Origin: Chelatococcus albus
GTDB lineage: Bacteria; Pseudomonadota; Alphaproteobacteria; Rhizobiales; Beijerinckiaceae
Length of the DNA: 64,000 nt
Direction: 5' to 3'
Assembly (NCBI RefSeq): GCF_030067675.1
Contig: NZ_JASJEV010000004.1
Span: forward strand, 62,001-126,000
Shown here: positions 46,697 to 56,063 of the stretch, piece by piece
Numbering within the stretch: the first letter of the stretch is position 1
Layout of the letters: every line of letters starts with the position of its first letter
Notes under the pieces: model-generated
What the model was told of the DNA's origin: nothing
The model's database searches: none
What the model saw: the letters and a program-made list of their open reading frames with translations, nothing else
Translations under genes and position numbers: made by a program

Positions 46697-47251
46697 TCAA
46701 TGCATCGCCCTGCCCGCGGCCGTGGCCGGGTCGGCTTCATCCGGCGGCGGGGCCTCGTTCCCGGCGAGCACGTAGCTCTGCGGCACGTCGTCGAAGGCGA
46801 CGATACGCCCGCCGTTCTCGGTGACGAACCGCTCGGCCGCGGCGCGCTCGGCGAAGGGCACCGCCTCCGCCGCACCCATGCCGCCGCGCAGGCGGCTCTC
46901 GATGACGAAGAGGGCCTTGCGCGCGTCGATCCAGTTGGTGGCGCCCGGCTCCTCCCAGCTCGGCGCCCGGCCCATGTCCGAGACATAGATCGCCGCGATG
47001 TCCTTCGGCTCTTCCGGCAGCATGGTGAAGGCCAGCGCGTCCCGCGCCGAGGAGAACCACACCGGGCTGAGGCGGCTCGCCAGGATGATCTGCCCCTTGG
47101 GGCCGGGGTGCTCCAGCACGTTCATGCCGCAATAGGCGCCGAGCGCCTCGCGGGTGAGCGGCTGGGGCGGGGGCGGCGCGCCCGCCGTCTCCTGCTGTCC
47201 GCAGCCGGCGAGGACAAGGGCTGACAGAAGGGCGAGGCCGGGAAGGCGCAT
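46697..47251 (-). CDS. nosL: Copper chaperone NosL (outer-membrane-type lipoprotein)
   Basis: 184 residues from the ATG at 47251. Lipobox LVLAGC, then the Cu(I)-binding CGM motif of NosL (REALGAYCGMNVLEHPGPKGQI). FSSARDALAFTMLPEEPKDIAAIYVSDMG and ENGGRIVAFDD complete the family pattern. Delivers copper for the CuZ/CuA centres of NosZ. The start overlaps the nosY stop region by 1 base. Confidence 0.93.
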   Translation of the reverse strand: MRLPGLALLSALVLAGCGQQETAGAPPPPQPLTREALGAYCGMNVLEHPGPKGQIILASRLSPVWFSSARDALAFTMLPEEPKDIAAIYVSDMGRAPSWEEPGATNWIDARKALFVIESRLRGGMGAAEAVPFAERAAAERFVTENGGRIVAFDDVPQSYVLAGNEAPPPDEADPATAAGRAMH

Positions 47252-48081
47252 CACAGTTCCCTCCGCGAGAAGGAGAGGGCTGCGAGCCCGAGCGGCACCG
47301 CCGTCCATAGCGCGAGCGCGGCGAGGAGGACCGAAGGCCCCATGCCCGCCGAGGCGGCGAGGCCCGCCATGCCGGAGAAGCGGCCGACGCCGCCAGATCC
47401 CGCGAGATTGAACAGGCGGTAGGCATCGGCCGGATTGAGGAGGAGGAGCACGTCGAGCATGCGCGCCGAGACGAGGCGCCCCCGGTCGGCGACGAGGAGG
47501 CCGAGGAGCCCCATGTCGTAGAGGAGGACGAAGAACAGCCAGATCCCGACGGCAACCCCCGCCGCCGTGCCGCGATCGCGCGCGCGGGCGCTGACGAGAT
47601 GGCCAAGTGCGACGAAGGCCGCCCCGAGCAGAACGGAAGAGCCCATCATCGCCGCGAAGGCGGCTAGGCTCTCGCCGTCGATCGCCGTCCCTCCGGCGAG
47701 GAGCGCCACGGCCGCCGCGCCGTAGCCGACGAGCGTGGCGAAGGCAAGCACCGCGACCTGGCCGAGGAACTTGCCGAGCACGACCTCCCCGCGGCCGACC
47801 GGATAGCTGAGCAACAGCAGCATCGTGCCGCGCTCCATGTCGCCGACGATGGCGTCGTGGGCGATGAGCAGGGCGATCAGCGGCAGGAGGAAGATCGTCA
47901 GGCTCGACAGGCTGACGACCACGACGTCGAGGGCGCGCACGCCCACCTGGCCCGTGGGCGCCGAGCCGAGGAAGGTGAGGGTGAGGGCGAGGCCGGCCAA
48001 GAGCAGCGTGGTCGCGAGCACCCAGCGGTTGCGCAGGCCCTCCTGGATCTCCTTGGCGGCGATGACGCAGACGGTTCTCAT
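47251..48081 (-). CDS. nosY: NosY, membrane subunit of the NosFY ABC complex
   Basis: 276 residues, six hydrophobic spans, starting RTVCVIAAKEIQEGLRNRWVLATTLLLAGLALTLTFLGSAP as in NosY. IALLIAHDAIVGDMERGTMLLLLSYPVGRGEVVLGKFLG follows. Works with the NosF ATPase and NosD to supply sulfur for the CuZ site. Overlaps nosF by 4 bases. Confidence 0.94.
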   Translation of the reverse strand: MRTVCVIAAKEIQEGLRNRWVLATTLLLAGLALTLTFLGSAPTGQVGVRALDVVVVSLSSLTIFLLPLIALLIAHDAIVGDMERGTMLLLLSYPVGRGEVVLGKFLGQVAVLAFATLVGYGAAAVALLAGGTAIDGESLAAFAAMMGSSVLLGAAFVALGHLVSARARDRGTAAGVAVGIWLFFVLLYDMGLLGLLVADRGRLVSARMLDVLLLLNPADAYRLFNLAGSGGVGRFSGMAGLAASAGMGPSVLLAALALWTAVPLGLAALSFSRREL

Positions 48082-49016
48082 GCGCGCTCCTCCCCTGATG
48101 GCGAACGCTCCTGCGCGCGCAGGAAGTGGGCGTAGAGCTCGTCGAGTGTCGGCGGCAGGACGTCGACGTCCGAGATCGCCGCGCCCTCGCCGAGCGCCCG
48201 GCGCAGCACCGCAATCTTCGTCTCCGCCTCGGTCTCGATCTCGACGACATGGCCATTGACGCGGCGTGAGGGATGGATGCCGCCGAGATGCTGCGCAAAG
48301 GTGTCGAGCCCCTGCGCCTCGCCGGTGACGCGGATGCGCACCGGCAGGCGTGCAAGACGCCGCAATTCCTCAAGCGAGCCGTTTGCGACGAGCCGGCCCC
48401 GGTTCATGATGAGCACGCGTTCGGCCTCCCCCTCAAGCTCGGTGAGCGCGTGGGAGGAGAGGAGGACGGTTGCCCCGCCGGCGCGCAATTCCTGCAGGAT
48501 CTCGTAGAAGCCCTGCCTCAGCGCCGGGTCGAGGCCCGTCGTCGGCTCGTCGAGGAGCAGGAGACGAGGCGCGCCGAGGAGGGCCTGGGCGAGGCCGAGG
48601 CGCTGACGCATGCCCTTGGAATAGGTGCCGACGCGGCGCAGCGCCGCGGCGCCGAGCCCGACACGGTCGAGGAGGGCGAAAGCCCTGGCCGGCGTCTCGC
48701 CCTTGAGGCGGGCGTAGAAGGCAAGCGTCTCGCGCCCCGTCAGAGCGCCGTTGAAGGAGACGCTCTCGGGCAGGAAGCCGAGGCGACGGCGCGCGGCGAA
48801 TTCGCCGGCCGCCGGGTCCTCGCCGAGCACCCGCACCGCGCCCTCGCTTGGCCGCACGAGGCCGAGCATGAGCTTCATGAGCGTCGTCTTGCCGGCGCCG
48901 TTGTGTCCGACGAGGGCCACAATCTCGCCCGGCGGCAGCGTGAAGGAGACGTCGCGCACGGCCTCGACCGGGCCGAAGCGGCGTGTGACGCGCTCGAGCG
49001 CGACGGTGACGGTCAT
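48078..49016 (-). CDS. nosF: NosF, ATPase of the NosDFY maturation complex
   Basis: 312 residues from the ATG at 49016. Walker A GHNGAGKTT, signature YSKGMRQRLGLAQAL, Walker B LLLLDEPTTGLDP and SSHALTELE. It has the longer C-terminal region found in NosF. The start overlaps the nosD stop (ATGA). Drives the NosY/NosD complex required for CuZ assembly in the periplasm. Confidence 0.94.
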   Translation of the reverse strand: MTVTVALERVTRRFGPVEAVRDVSFTLPPGEIVALVGHNGAGKTTLMKLMLGLVRPSEGAVRVLGEDPAAGEFAARRRLGFLPESVSFNGALTGRETLAFYARLKGETPARAFALLDRVGLGAAALRRVGTYSKGMRQRLGLAQALLGAPRLLLLDEPTTGLDPALRQGFYEILQELRAGGATVLLSSHALTELEGEAERVLIMNRGRLVANGSLEELRRLARLPVRIRVTGEAQGLDTFAQHLGGIHPSRRVNGHVVEIETEAETKIAVLRRALGEGAAISDVDVLPPTLDELYAHFLRAQERSPSGEERA

Positions 49017-50533
49017 GGCCTCACTCCGGCGGTGGGCAAGGGCTGGGCGGGCTCGGGCGGCAGGGCGACGAGGGGCCGGCTGTCGACGACGCCGCCGGGA
49101 TAGAGCGCCGGGAATTGCGCCTGCGCCCAGCGAATGACCTGCACGGCCGGACTGTTGAGCAGCACCTTCGCCCGCGGGGCTGTCCACAGCACGCGGTCGA
49201 CGAGGTCGTTCGGGCGGTAGGCGGTGTCGGCGATGCCGTCGCCGTCGAGGTCGAAGGCCGGGTTGTCGCTCCAGTAGTTGCCGCGCCCGTCCTTCGACCA
49301 GTCGAGATGGCGCGTGCCGACGTATTTCACCTGCGTGCGGTTGGCGACGAAGGCGTTGCCGGTGAGCGCGTTGCCCTCGGAGCCCGCCGTGAAGTGGATG
49401 CCGATCTCGCAGCCCTCGAAGCGGTTGCCGGCAAAATGGTTCCTGTTGGCGTTGTAGATGAAGACGCACTTCTCCGGCCCCGTGCGCGTCGGGCCGTCCG
49501 CCGTGCGTTCCGCCACCTCGGCCACGGGCAGGCCGTGCTCCTTCGCGTCGCCTGCGCGCATGCCCGCGCCGAGCCAGCGCGCCGCCGGCTGCTCGCGCCC
49601 GCGCACGACGTTCTCCGTGATGCGCGAGCCGTTGGCGTAGTTGAACAGGAAGCCGTGGTCGCGGTCGCCGTCCGACACGTTGCCGCGCACGACGAGGCGA
49701 TGCGAGAACATAATGGCGAAGCCGACCGTATTGCCGGTCGAGACATTGTCGCTCACCTCGCTGTCGTTGGCGTACATGTAGTGCACGGCGAAGCGCAGAT
49801 CGCGGAAACGGTTGCCGCGGAAGATGTTGTTACGGCTCGTCATGACGAGGATGCCGTCGCGGCCGAAGCTGATGTCGTTGTCGAGAACGCGCGCGCCCGG
49901 CGCGTTCCACAGCGAGACCCCGTTGCCGGCCTCGCTCGTGCGCCCCTCGCCGTAGCCGACGATGGTGTTGGCGCGCACCAGCGCGTCGACAGCGCCGTGG
50001 ATGTAGACGCCGAAGAGATTGTCCTCGAAGCGGCTCTGCTCGACGAGCGCGCCCTCGGCCGTGCGCGCCAGGAAGACGCCGGAATCGAGCCCGTCGAGGT
50101 TGCGGCCCGAGCCCCGCACGGTGAGCCCGCGCAGGGTCGCGCCGGGCGCCGTCACGGTGACGACGCTGCCCTCGCCGGAACCGAGGATGGTCGCCTCGCC
50201 GCCGCCGTCGAGCACGAGCGGCTTGTCGACGACGACGGGCCCGTGGTGCGTGCCCGGGGCAAGCCGCAGCACATCGCCCGGCACGGCCCGGGTGATCGCC
50301 CCCTGCAGCGCCTCGCCGGGGGAGACGATGATCTCCCCCGCCGCAGCCGGGCCCGCGAGGCTGACGGCGAGCAAGGTCGCCGGCAGCAGGCGCGCTGCAG
50401 AGATACTGCCACTCCTTGTTCCGCCCCGCTCACGCGGGTCGGCGGGGCAGGCGGTCCCGCTCACACGCCGTGCAGGCTCGGCCTCGCGCCGCAGGTCGAA
50501 ACCTGCGGCGCTCGGGATCAAGCACATGGCCAT
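49013..50533 (-). CDS. nosD: NosD, periplasmic beta-helix copper-processing protein
   Basis: Up to 506 residues; the ATG at 50533 would place about 45 extra residues before the hydrophobic core (ARLLPATLLAVSLAGPAAAG), so the real start may be a GTG or TTG further in. Mature part has right-handed beta-helix repeats of the CASH/NosD type (VLDGGGEATILGSGEGSVVTV, NGVSLWNAPGARVLDNDISFGRDGILVMTSRNNIFRGNRF, FEGCEIGIHFTAGSEGNALTGNAFV). Required for CuZ maturation of N2O reductase. Lies 2 bases after nosZ. Confidence 0.92.
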   Translation of the reverse strand: MAMCLIPSAAGFDLRREAEPARRVSGTACPADPRERGGTRSGSISAARLLPATLLAVSLAGPAAAGEIIVSPGEALQGAITRAVPGDVLRLAPGTHHGPVVVDKPLVLDGGGEATILGSGEGSVVTVTAPGATLRGLTVRGSGRNLDGLDSGVFLARTAEGALVEQSRFEDNLFGVYIHGAVDALVRANTIVGYGEGRTSEAGNGVSLWNAPGARVLDNDISFGRDGILVMTSRNNIFRGNRFRDLRFAVHYMYANDSEVSDNVSTGNTVGFAIMFSHRLVVRGNVSDGDRDHGFLFNYANGSRITENVVRGREQPAARWLGAGMRAGDAKEHGLPVAEVAERTADGPTRTGPEKCVFIYNANRNHFAGNRFEGCEIGIHFTAGSEGNALTGNAFVANRTQVKYVGTRHLDWSKDGRGNYWSDNPAFDLDGDGIADTAYRPNDLVDRVLWTAPRAKVLLNSPAVQVIRWAQAQFPALYPGGVVDSRPLVALPPEPAQPLPTAGVRP

Positions 50534-50535
50534 GG

Positions 50536-52482
50536 TCAGGCGCTGGCCGGCTCGACGAACATGCGCCCCTTCATCTCCATGTGCATGGCATGGCAGAACC
50601 AGGAGCAGTAGTACCAGTACACGCCGGGCTGATGGGCGGTGAAGGTGACGGAGGCGGTCGCCTGCGGCGCCACCTCCATGTTCACGCCGTAGTTGATGAT
50701 GGCGAAGCCGTGCGTCAGGTCCTCCACGTCGTCGATGTTGGTGATGTAGACCGTCACCTCGTCGCCCTGGCGCACGCGGAAGGACTCGAGGCCGAAGGCC
50801 GGCGCCGAGGAGGTCATGTAGACGCGCACCTTGTTGCCGTCACGGATGACCTTCGAATCCTGCGTGAGCTTCACGCCGTCGGCAGCCGCCTGCTTCACCG
50901 CGTCGGCGAAGAAGGGGTCGTCGCGCTTCCACACGTGCCGCGGATTGACCTTGGAGCGGTGCACGATGGTGGCGTCGTGCGGCTCGGCGAAGCTCGGCCC
51001 GTCGTGCACGATGACCATGCGGTCGCCCGAGATGTCGATGAGCTGATCGTTCTCCGGCTTCAGGGGGCCGACGTTGAGGTAACGGTCCTTCGAGAACTTG
51101 TTCAGCGAGATCAGCCACTTGCCGTCCGCCTCCTTGGTCTGGCCCATGGAGGTGTGGTTGTGGCCGGGCTGGTAGTGGACGTCGAGCTTCTGGATGATGG
51201 GGTTGACCTTCTCACCCTTGAAGGCGCGGCGGGCCAGGTCGATGTTCCACTTGCACACCTGGCTGTCGATGAACAGCGTCGTATAGGCGTTGCCACGACC
51301 GTCGTAGGCCGTGTGCAGCGGCCCGAGGCCGAGCTCCGGCTCCGCCACCACGACGTCGCGCGGTTTGATCTTGTCGTCGAAGAGCTGGTCGAACAGGCGC
51401 ACGTCGAAGACCGTGACGGTCGGCGAGAGCTTGCCGTTGGCCACGACGTGGATGCCGTCGGGCGCCGTGTTGATGCCATGCGGGCTGTTCGACACCGGCA
51501 CGTAGCGCGTGTAGGGCGAGCCGCGGCGGCCGTCGATCACGGGCACGCCGCCCATCTCCTTGAAGTCGCCCTTCTTCACCGCCTCTTCGATGCGTTTGAG
51601 GTTGAAGATGACGACCCAGTCCTGCTCCTTCGCCATCATCTCGGCGAGGGTGACGCCTTCCTCCGAGTTGTAGCAGGTGGCGAAGGCGTATTTGCCCTGA
51701 TAGTCGGCATCGACGTTGTCGAGATTGCCGTCGACCATGACCTGCCAGGCGATCTTCATGGTGTCGCCGTCGATGGCCGTGAAGATCGAGCGGTATTTCT
51801 TCGGCTCGTCGAGCACCAGGCCGTCGTTCGGGATCGGCGCCCGATCCTCGCCATTGGCGAAGACGTAGCCCGTGCGCGGGTATTTCTGCAGGCGCAGGCC
51901 GTGCACCGTGTGCTGGTTCGGGAGCTGGATGATCTTGTCGCACTTCATCACGTCGCAGCGGATGCGGGCGACGCGGGTGTTGGCCTTGTCGTTCACGAAG
52001 ACGTAGCGGCCGTCGTAGCTGCCATCCGTGAAGGACATGTGCGGGTGGTGCAGGTCGCCGTTGAGATAGGTGGCGAGACCCTGCTTGGCCAGGAATTCAC
52101 GTGACTGCGGCAGGAGGCCCTCGGTCAGGATCTTCAGGCTCTCGTTGGTCTGGCCCCAGCCGGTGGCGCTGCAGCGGTTGAACACCGGCACGCGCATGAG
52201 CTCGCGCATGGACGGCAGGCCGACGATGCGCAGTTCGCCCGTCTGGCCGCTCGAGAAGAAGACGTAGTATTCGTCGAGCTCGCCCGGATGCACCTCGGCC
52301 TTGTTGCCGACGGGGCGTGCAGCCTTCGTCTGGGCGTCGGCCGGGGTGGCGAGAGTGCCGCCGAGGGTCGCCACCGCCGCGCCGCCGGCCGCGCTCGTCA
52401 CGCCGGCGACGGCGGCGACGGAAGCCGTCGATCCGAGCAGTTGCCGCCGGCTGACGCCGGCCTTGATGTCGTCCTGTGCCAT
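50536..52482 (-). CDS. nosZ: Nitrous-oxide reductase NosZ
   Basis: 648 residues from the ATG at 52482, with GAAGGAGG well placed; an ATG at 52503 is possible but unneeded. Twin-arginine signal ([20 protein letters not shown]), so clade I (Tat) NosZ. Beta-propeller with CuZ histidines ([32 protein letters not shown]). C-terminal cupredoxin CuA site [14 protein letters not shown] with both Cys, His and Met. Reduces N2O to N2 in the periplasm, taking electrons from cytochrome c or pseudoazurin (a pseudoazurin gene is present at 57320). Confidence 0.97.
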   Translation of the reverse strand: MAQDDIKAGVSRRQLLGSTASVAAVAGVTSAAGGAAVATLGGTLATPADAQTKAARPVGNKAEVHPGELDEYYVFFSSGQTGELRIVGLPSMRELMRVPVFNRCSATGWGQTNESLKILTEGLLPQSREFLAKQGLATYLNGDLHHPHMSFTDGSYDGRYVFVNDKANTRVARIRCDVMKCDKIIQLPNQHTVHGLRLQKYPRTGYVFANGEDRAPIPNDGLVLDEPKKYRSIFTAIDGDTMKIAWQVMVDGNLDNVDADYQGKYAFATCYNSEEGVTLAEMMAKEQDWVVIFNLKRIEEAVKKGDFKEMGGVPVIDGRRGSPYTRYVPVSNSPHGINTAPDGIHVVANGKLSPTVTVFDVRLFDQLFDDKIKPRDVVVAEPELGLGPLHTAYDGRGNAYTTLFIDSQVCKWNIDLARRAFKGEKVNPIIQKLDVHYQPGHNHTSMGQTKEADGKWLISLNKFSKDRYLNVGPLKPENDQLIDISGDRMVIVHDGPSFAEPHDATIVHRSKVNPRHVWKRDDPFFADAVKQAAADGVKLTQDSKVIRDGNKVRVYMTSSAPAFGLESFRVRQGDEVTVYITNIDDVEDLTHGFAIINYGVNMEVAPQATASVTFTAHQPGVYWYYCSWFCHAMHMEMKGRMFVEPASA

Positions 52483-52516
52483 CCGAGCCTCCTTCGCGCT
52501 CATGAGGTGATGGGTC

Positions 52517-54805
52517 TCAGGTTTCTGCGGGAACGGCGACAGGCTTGCCGCCGTGGGTGATCACCGGCCTGTTCGGCGCCTTGCCCTCGACGGCCGGTGA
52601 ATTCTGGGCCCGCCAGCGCTCGCGCTTGGCGCGGAGCTGGATCATGTGCGGGCAGCGCTGGTCGTCGTGGTAGAGCTCCTGGCAGTGCATGCAGTAGATG
52701 CACTCGTTGACGTTGATGTGCCCCTCCGGGTGGATCGACTGGACCGGGCATTCCTTGGCGCAGCGGTGGCAGGGCGAGCCGCATTCCGGCCAGCGCTTCA
52801 GCCATTCGAACATGCGGATGCGACCGGGGATGGCGAGCGCCGCGCCGAGCGGGCAGAGGTAGCGGCAGAAGAAGCGCTCGACGAAGAGCCCGATGGCGAG
52901 CAGCGCCAGCGCATAGAGAACGAAGGGCCAGGAGCGCGCGAACTTCAGGATGATCGCGGTCTTGAAGGGCTCGATCTCGGCCGCCTGCTCGGCGAGCGCC
53001 ACGGAGTGCAGCGACAGGCCGAAGAGCACGAGGAAGATGATGTACTTGACCGGCCAGAGGCGCTCGTGCAGCCCCCAGGGCAGCCTCAGCTGCGGCAGCT
53101 TCAGCGCCTGCGCCAGGTTGTTGAGCAGTTCCTGCAGCGCGCCGAAAGGGCAGAGCCAGCCGCAGAAGGGCCCGCGCCCCCAGAAGAGGAGCGCCGCCGC
53201 TACCGCGAACCAGAGCAGGAAGACGAGCGGGGCGGCGAGGAAATATTCCCAGCTGAAGCCGGTGATGAGCGCACTCGTGAAGGTGATGACGTTCACCACC
53301 GAGAGCTGCGCGTTCATGATCCAGCCGAGCCAGACCAGCGTGAAGACGAGAAAGCCGCGGCGCACCCAGACGAAGAGCCTCGGGCGGCGCACAAGCATGT
53401 CCTGAAAGAAGAAGATGAGCGTGAGCAGGGCGATCGCCGCGGCGGTCACCGCCACCGGGACGGCGTTCGCCTTCCAGATGCGCTGCCACAGCGGCTCGCC
53501 GAACGGGTCCGCGGGAGCCGCGGACGCGGGAGCTGTGGCCGCATCCGGCGCGGCAGCGGCCGGCGCCTGGCCCTGTGTGTGCGCCGTGGCGGCGCGGCGG
53601 ATGTAGCGTTCGGGCAGGCCGTAGCCAAGGTCGAAGGGCAGAAAAGCCTTCTCCCGCGCGCCGACGGCGCGCTGCACGAGAAGCTCGAGCTGCCAGGGCT
53701 CGGCCGGATCGAAGGCGAATTCCTCGGGCACGACGAAGAGCGCGATCTCGCGGAAGTCGGGTGCGCCCTCCGCCGCGAGCGCGCCGAGCCGGGTGTGGTG
53801 GCGGTCGCGGAAGCGCGTGCTCGCCCCGTCCTGCTGCAGTTCGATGCGGTCGAAGATGCCGCCGCGGACGTAGCCCGACCCCTTGAAGGAATAGGCCCCC
53901 TCGCCGGCGACGAGGATGGCGTGACGCCCGGGCTTGAGGCGCTCGGCGAGCCGGGCGTAGGCCTCGTCGCCGAGGAGGCTGCGGCCGATGGTGGGAACCG
54001 AGACCGGAGCGACATGGAGATCGATGAAGGTCTCGCCCGGGTCCTCGGTCTCGGCATTGGCGGCAGCCGCCGCGTTGCCGGCGGCCGCGAAGGCGGCATT
54101 CACCTCGCCCACGGTAAGGCTCAGGCGCCGGATGGAGCCATCGCCGAGGAGCTCGTCCCAGCTCCGCACCGTGCCGGGACCGTCCTCGATGCGGCGCTCT
54201 TCCGTGGGTGCTGCGGCGGCCACCGCCCGGCCGGACAGGCGCCCGCTGCGCAGAAGGCGCACGGCCGAGCGCACGACGCTGTCGCCCATGACGAGCACGG
54301 TGACGGTGGCGCCGCTGACGATATCCACTTGCGGCGGCCGCTCCGCCCCGCTCGCCACCGCCGTCATGTCCTTGCCGATCAGCGCGTTCATCGCGGTGAT
54401 GATGCGCGCCTCGGGAATGCCGATGAGGACAATGGGCTCCTTGTGGTCGACGAGCTTGATCGCACGGATCACCCCGCCCGTGTCGATGCCGACGAGGAGC
54501 TTGATGGGCTTGCCGGAATAGCCCGTGGCGTTGCCGAAGTCGGAATTGAGATAGACATGGCCGAGAAGATCGCCGCGCCGGTAGACGGGGGCGATGGGCG
54601 GCTCGCCCTGGGGTGGGCCGAAACGCTCTGCGCCTGAAAAGAACTCGGCCGGCGTCGCCCGCGCGAGAAAGGTGTCGAGGCCGTCCCCCGCGGCTGCCGG
54701 AAGCGCCCAGGCCATCAGGAGGACGGCGGCCGCGGCGAAGAGCAGGCTGCGAACGAGAAGGCCGGCGGCCCGCCGCGTCACCTTCGCTCGAAAGTCGATA
54801 CCCAT
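52517..54805 (-). CDS. nosR: NosR, membrane flavo-iron-sulfur protein for N2O respiration
   Basis: 762 residues. Signal/TM segment, periplasmic FMN-binding domain with the covalent flavinylation motif SGATVT (residues 164-169). A periplasmic region follows, then about five membrane helices (from about residue 445). The cytoplasmic polyferredoxin carries [56 protein letters not shown] (two 4Fe-4S clusters) and a last DDQRCPHM. Needed for nosZ transcription and in vivo electron supply. First gene of the nos operon; an Fnr/NnrR-type box lies about 158 bases upstream. Confidence 0.96.
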   Translation of the reverse strand: MGIDFRAKVTRRAAGLLVRSLLFAAAAVLLMAWALPAAAGDGLDTFLARATPAEFFSGAERFGPPQGEPPIAPVYRRGDLLGHVYLNSDFGNATGYSGKPIKLLVGIDTGGVIRAIKLVDHKEPIVLIGIPEARIITAMNALIGKDMTAVASGAERPPQVDIVSGATVTVLVMGDSVVRSAVRLLRSGRLSGRAVAAAAPTEERRIEDGPGTVRSWDELLGDGSIRRLSLTVGEVNAAFAAAGNAAAAANAETEDPGETFIDLHVAPVSVPTIGRSLLGDEAYARLAERLKPGRHAILVAGEGAYSFKGSGYVRGGIFDRIELQQDGASTRFRDRHHTRLGALAAEGAPDFREIALFVVPEEFAFDPAEPWQLELLVQRAVGAREKAFLPFDLGYGLPERYIRRAATAHTQGQAPAAAAPDAATAPASAAPADPFGEPLWQRIWKANAVPVAVTAAAIALLTLIFFFQDMLVRRPRLFVWVRRGFLVFTLVWLGWIMNAQLSVVNVITFTSALITGFSWEYFLAAPLVFLLWFAVAAALLFWGRGPFCGWLCPFGALQELLNNLAQALKLPQLRLPWGLHERLWPVKYIIFLVLFGLSLHSVALAEQAAEIEPFKTAIILKFARSWPFVLYALALLAIGLFVERFFCRYLCPLGAALAIPGRIRMFEWLKRWPECGSPCHRCAKECPVQSIHPEGHINVNECIYCMHCQELYHDDQRCPHMIQLRAKRERWRAQNSPAVEGKAPNRPVITHGGKPVAVPAET

Positions 54806-54956
54806 GATCCCGTCTTCTTTCGGCGGAGAAACCTCCCGCCTGCAGCCGTCAGGGCGTCGAGTTCCGACCCGCCGGAGCGGCGCTCGGCGGAGGGTCGGGA
54901 GCCCGACGGCGATCGATTGTTGCGACGTGATTTGCCGGATTCACGCGACCGGCACG

Positions 54957-54970
54957 TTGAGCTGCGTCAA
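54957..54970. promoter_or_regulatory. Fnr/NnrR-type box upstream of nosR
   Basis: TTGAG-CTGC-GTCAA, the 5-4-5 spacing of Crp/Fnr-family sites, in the 267-base gap before nosR. One of five such boxes in the denitrification and ubiquinone region of this window. Confidence 0.7.
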
Positions 54971-55072
54971 AGTTGCAGCGGCGCCATCGGCACCGGATAT
55001 GATTTGTCGGCTAATTCTTTCACGCGAGACATGTCGGAGCCGACACTCCCGGCCCGAGCGACGCAAGACGCC

Positions 55073-55489
55073 TCAGCCCCCATCGTCCGGCGTCCTGGCG
55101 CGCAGCTCGCGGATCGCCGCGGCGCCCGCCGTGGCGGACGCGGCGATCTCCTCGAAGAGAAGGGCGATCTCCTCGAAGACGCTGCGGTCCGGCTCCGTCT
55201 CGGCGATCTGGTCGAGCTCGGCCAGGAAACCGAGAATGGCGGCGATGCGGTCCCGCTGGTCGCGCGCATCGTGGAGGCCGCGCCGCAGGCTGCGGCGCTG
55301 TTCGAGCGCCGAGAAACGGGCGAGCGCTCCCTGGAGCTTGTCGCGGCAGCCGCAATCGAGGTCGACGCTCGCCAGCACGCCCTCGAGACGCGTGATCAGC
55401 GTGGCGACGTCCACGCCGCGACCTGCCGCCCCGGACCGGCGCGCCTCCGCTCCGGTTCCCGCGATCACCCGCACATCCGGCGCCGTCAT
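55073..55489 (-). CDS. Uncharacterised 138-residue protein of the denitrification island
   Basis: 138 residues from the ATG at 55489, with GGGAGG upstream. Mostly alpha-helical, with acidic amphipathic helices (AILGFLAELDQIAETEPDRSVFEEIALLFEEIAASAT) and one Cys pair in SVDLDCGCRDKL. No signal peptide. It lies upstream of nosR on the same strand and shares a divergent regulatory gap with the DUF6455 protein, so it is probably produced under denitrifying conditions. No function known to me; a small Fe-S or heme-binding role is speculative. Confidence 0.65.
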   Translation of the reverse strand: MTAPDVRVIAGTGAEARRSGAAGRGVDVATLITRLEGVLASVDLDCGCRDKLQGALARFSALEQRRSLRRGLHDARDQRDRIAAILGFLAELDQIAETEPDRSVFEEIALLFEEIAASATAGAAAIRELRARTPDDGG

Positions 55490-55677
55490 GCCGGCCTCCC
55501 GCACAAGCTGGCGACGCCGCGCCAGCCCGCGCTCCGCGGGGCCGGCCGCGGCATCTCGCCTCACTCCTATGCCCCGCGCAGCCGCGCGTCCTTGTTCTCG
55601 ATCAAAGGCGCCCGGCCACAGGGCGTGCCCTGTTGCCCCTGCCGATCATGGTCCCGGTGGTTCCCTCTTCGCCGGTT

Positions 55678-55691
55678 TTGTCCTGGCGCAA
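55678..55691. promoter_or_regulatory. Fnr/NnrR-type box in divergent gap
   Basis: TTGTC-CTGG-CGCAA. Its centre lies 71 bases before the DUF6455 start (plus) and about 195 before the 138-residue gene (minus). Confidence 0.65.
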
Positions 55692-55755
55692 AGACACCCC
55701 GCGGCCCCGCCATTAGTTTCGCGCGCAACCATTAAATCAATCCGGAGGACCGACG

Positions 55756-56052
55756 ATGACGACCACGATGAAATGGCCTCAGGTCGAGCACGTGAAGCGC
55801 CAGGCCCGCCAGATGGGCATGATGCTCGACCGCCTCGGCATCGACGCCGTGGTCGCTGCGCAGCGGGGACTCGGCACGCTCTTTGCGCGGGCATCGCGCA
55901 ACTGCCTCAGCTGCCCGGTCTCCGACAAATGCCGTGCCTGGCTCGCCGATCCGGCAGCCGACACCACGCAGCCTCCGGCCTTCTGCCCGAACGCGCGCCT
56001 CTTCGGCGAATGGCAGCGCGCGCGCCTGCGCCGCCCCGGTCGGCCGCACTGA
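55756..56052 (+). CDS. DUF6455-like small cysteine protein
   Basis: 98 residues, CCGGAGGA upstream of the ATG. N-terminal helix KWPQVEHVKRQARQMGMMLDRLGID, then the cysteine motif CLSCPVSDKCRAWL...FCPNARLF (four Cys), matching the DUF6455 pattern. The four cysteines could bind a metal or an Fe-S cluster. Members are often found beside denitrification genes in alphaproteobacteria, in my recollection. Function not established. Confidence 0.75.
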   Translation: MTTTMKWPQVEHVKRQARQMGMMLDRLGIDAVVAAQRGLGTLFARASRNCLSCPVSDKCRAWLADPAADTTQPPAFCPNARLFGEWQRARLRRPGRPH

Positions 56053-56063
56053 GGCCGGCCGCA

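Noticed and set aside
52646-54637. 663-codon plus-strand frame opposite nosR
   Set aside because: Antisense shadow of nosR; the charged low-complexity sequence has no motifs.
55716-55729. GTTTCGCGCGCAAC near-palindrome as a sixth Fnr/NnrR box
   Set aside because: The spacing between the TT and AA ends is 12 rather than 14 bases and it lacks the TTG/CAA ends at the right distance; likely chance.
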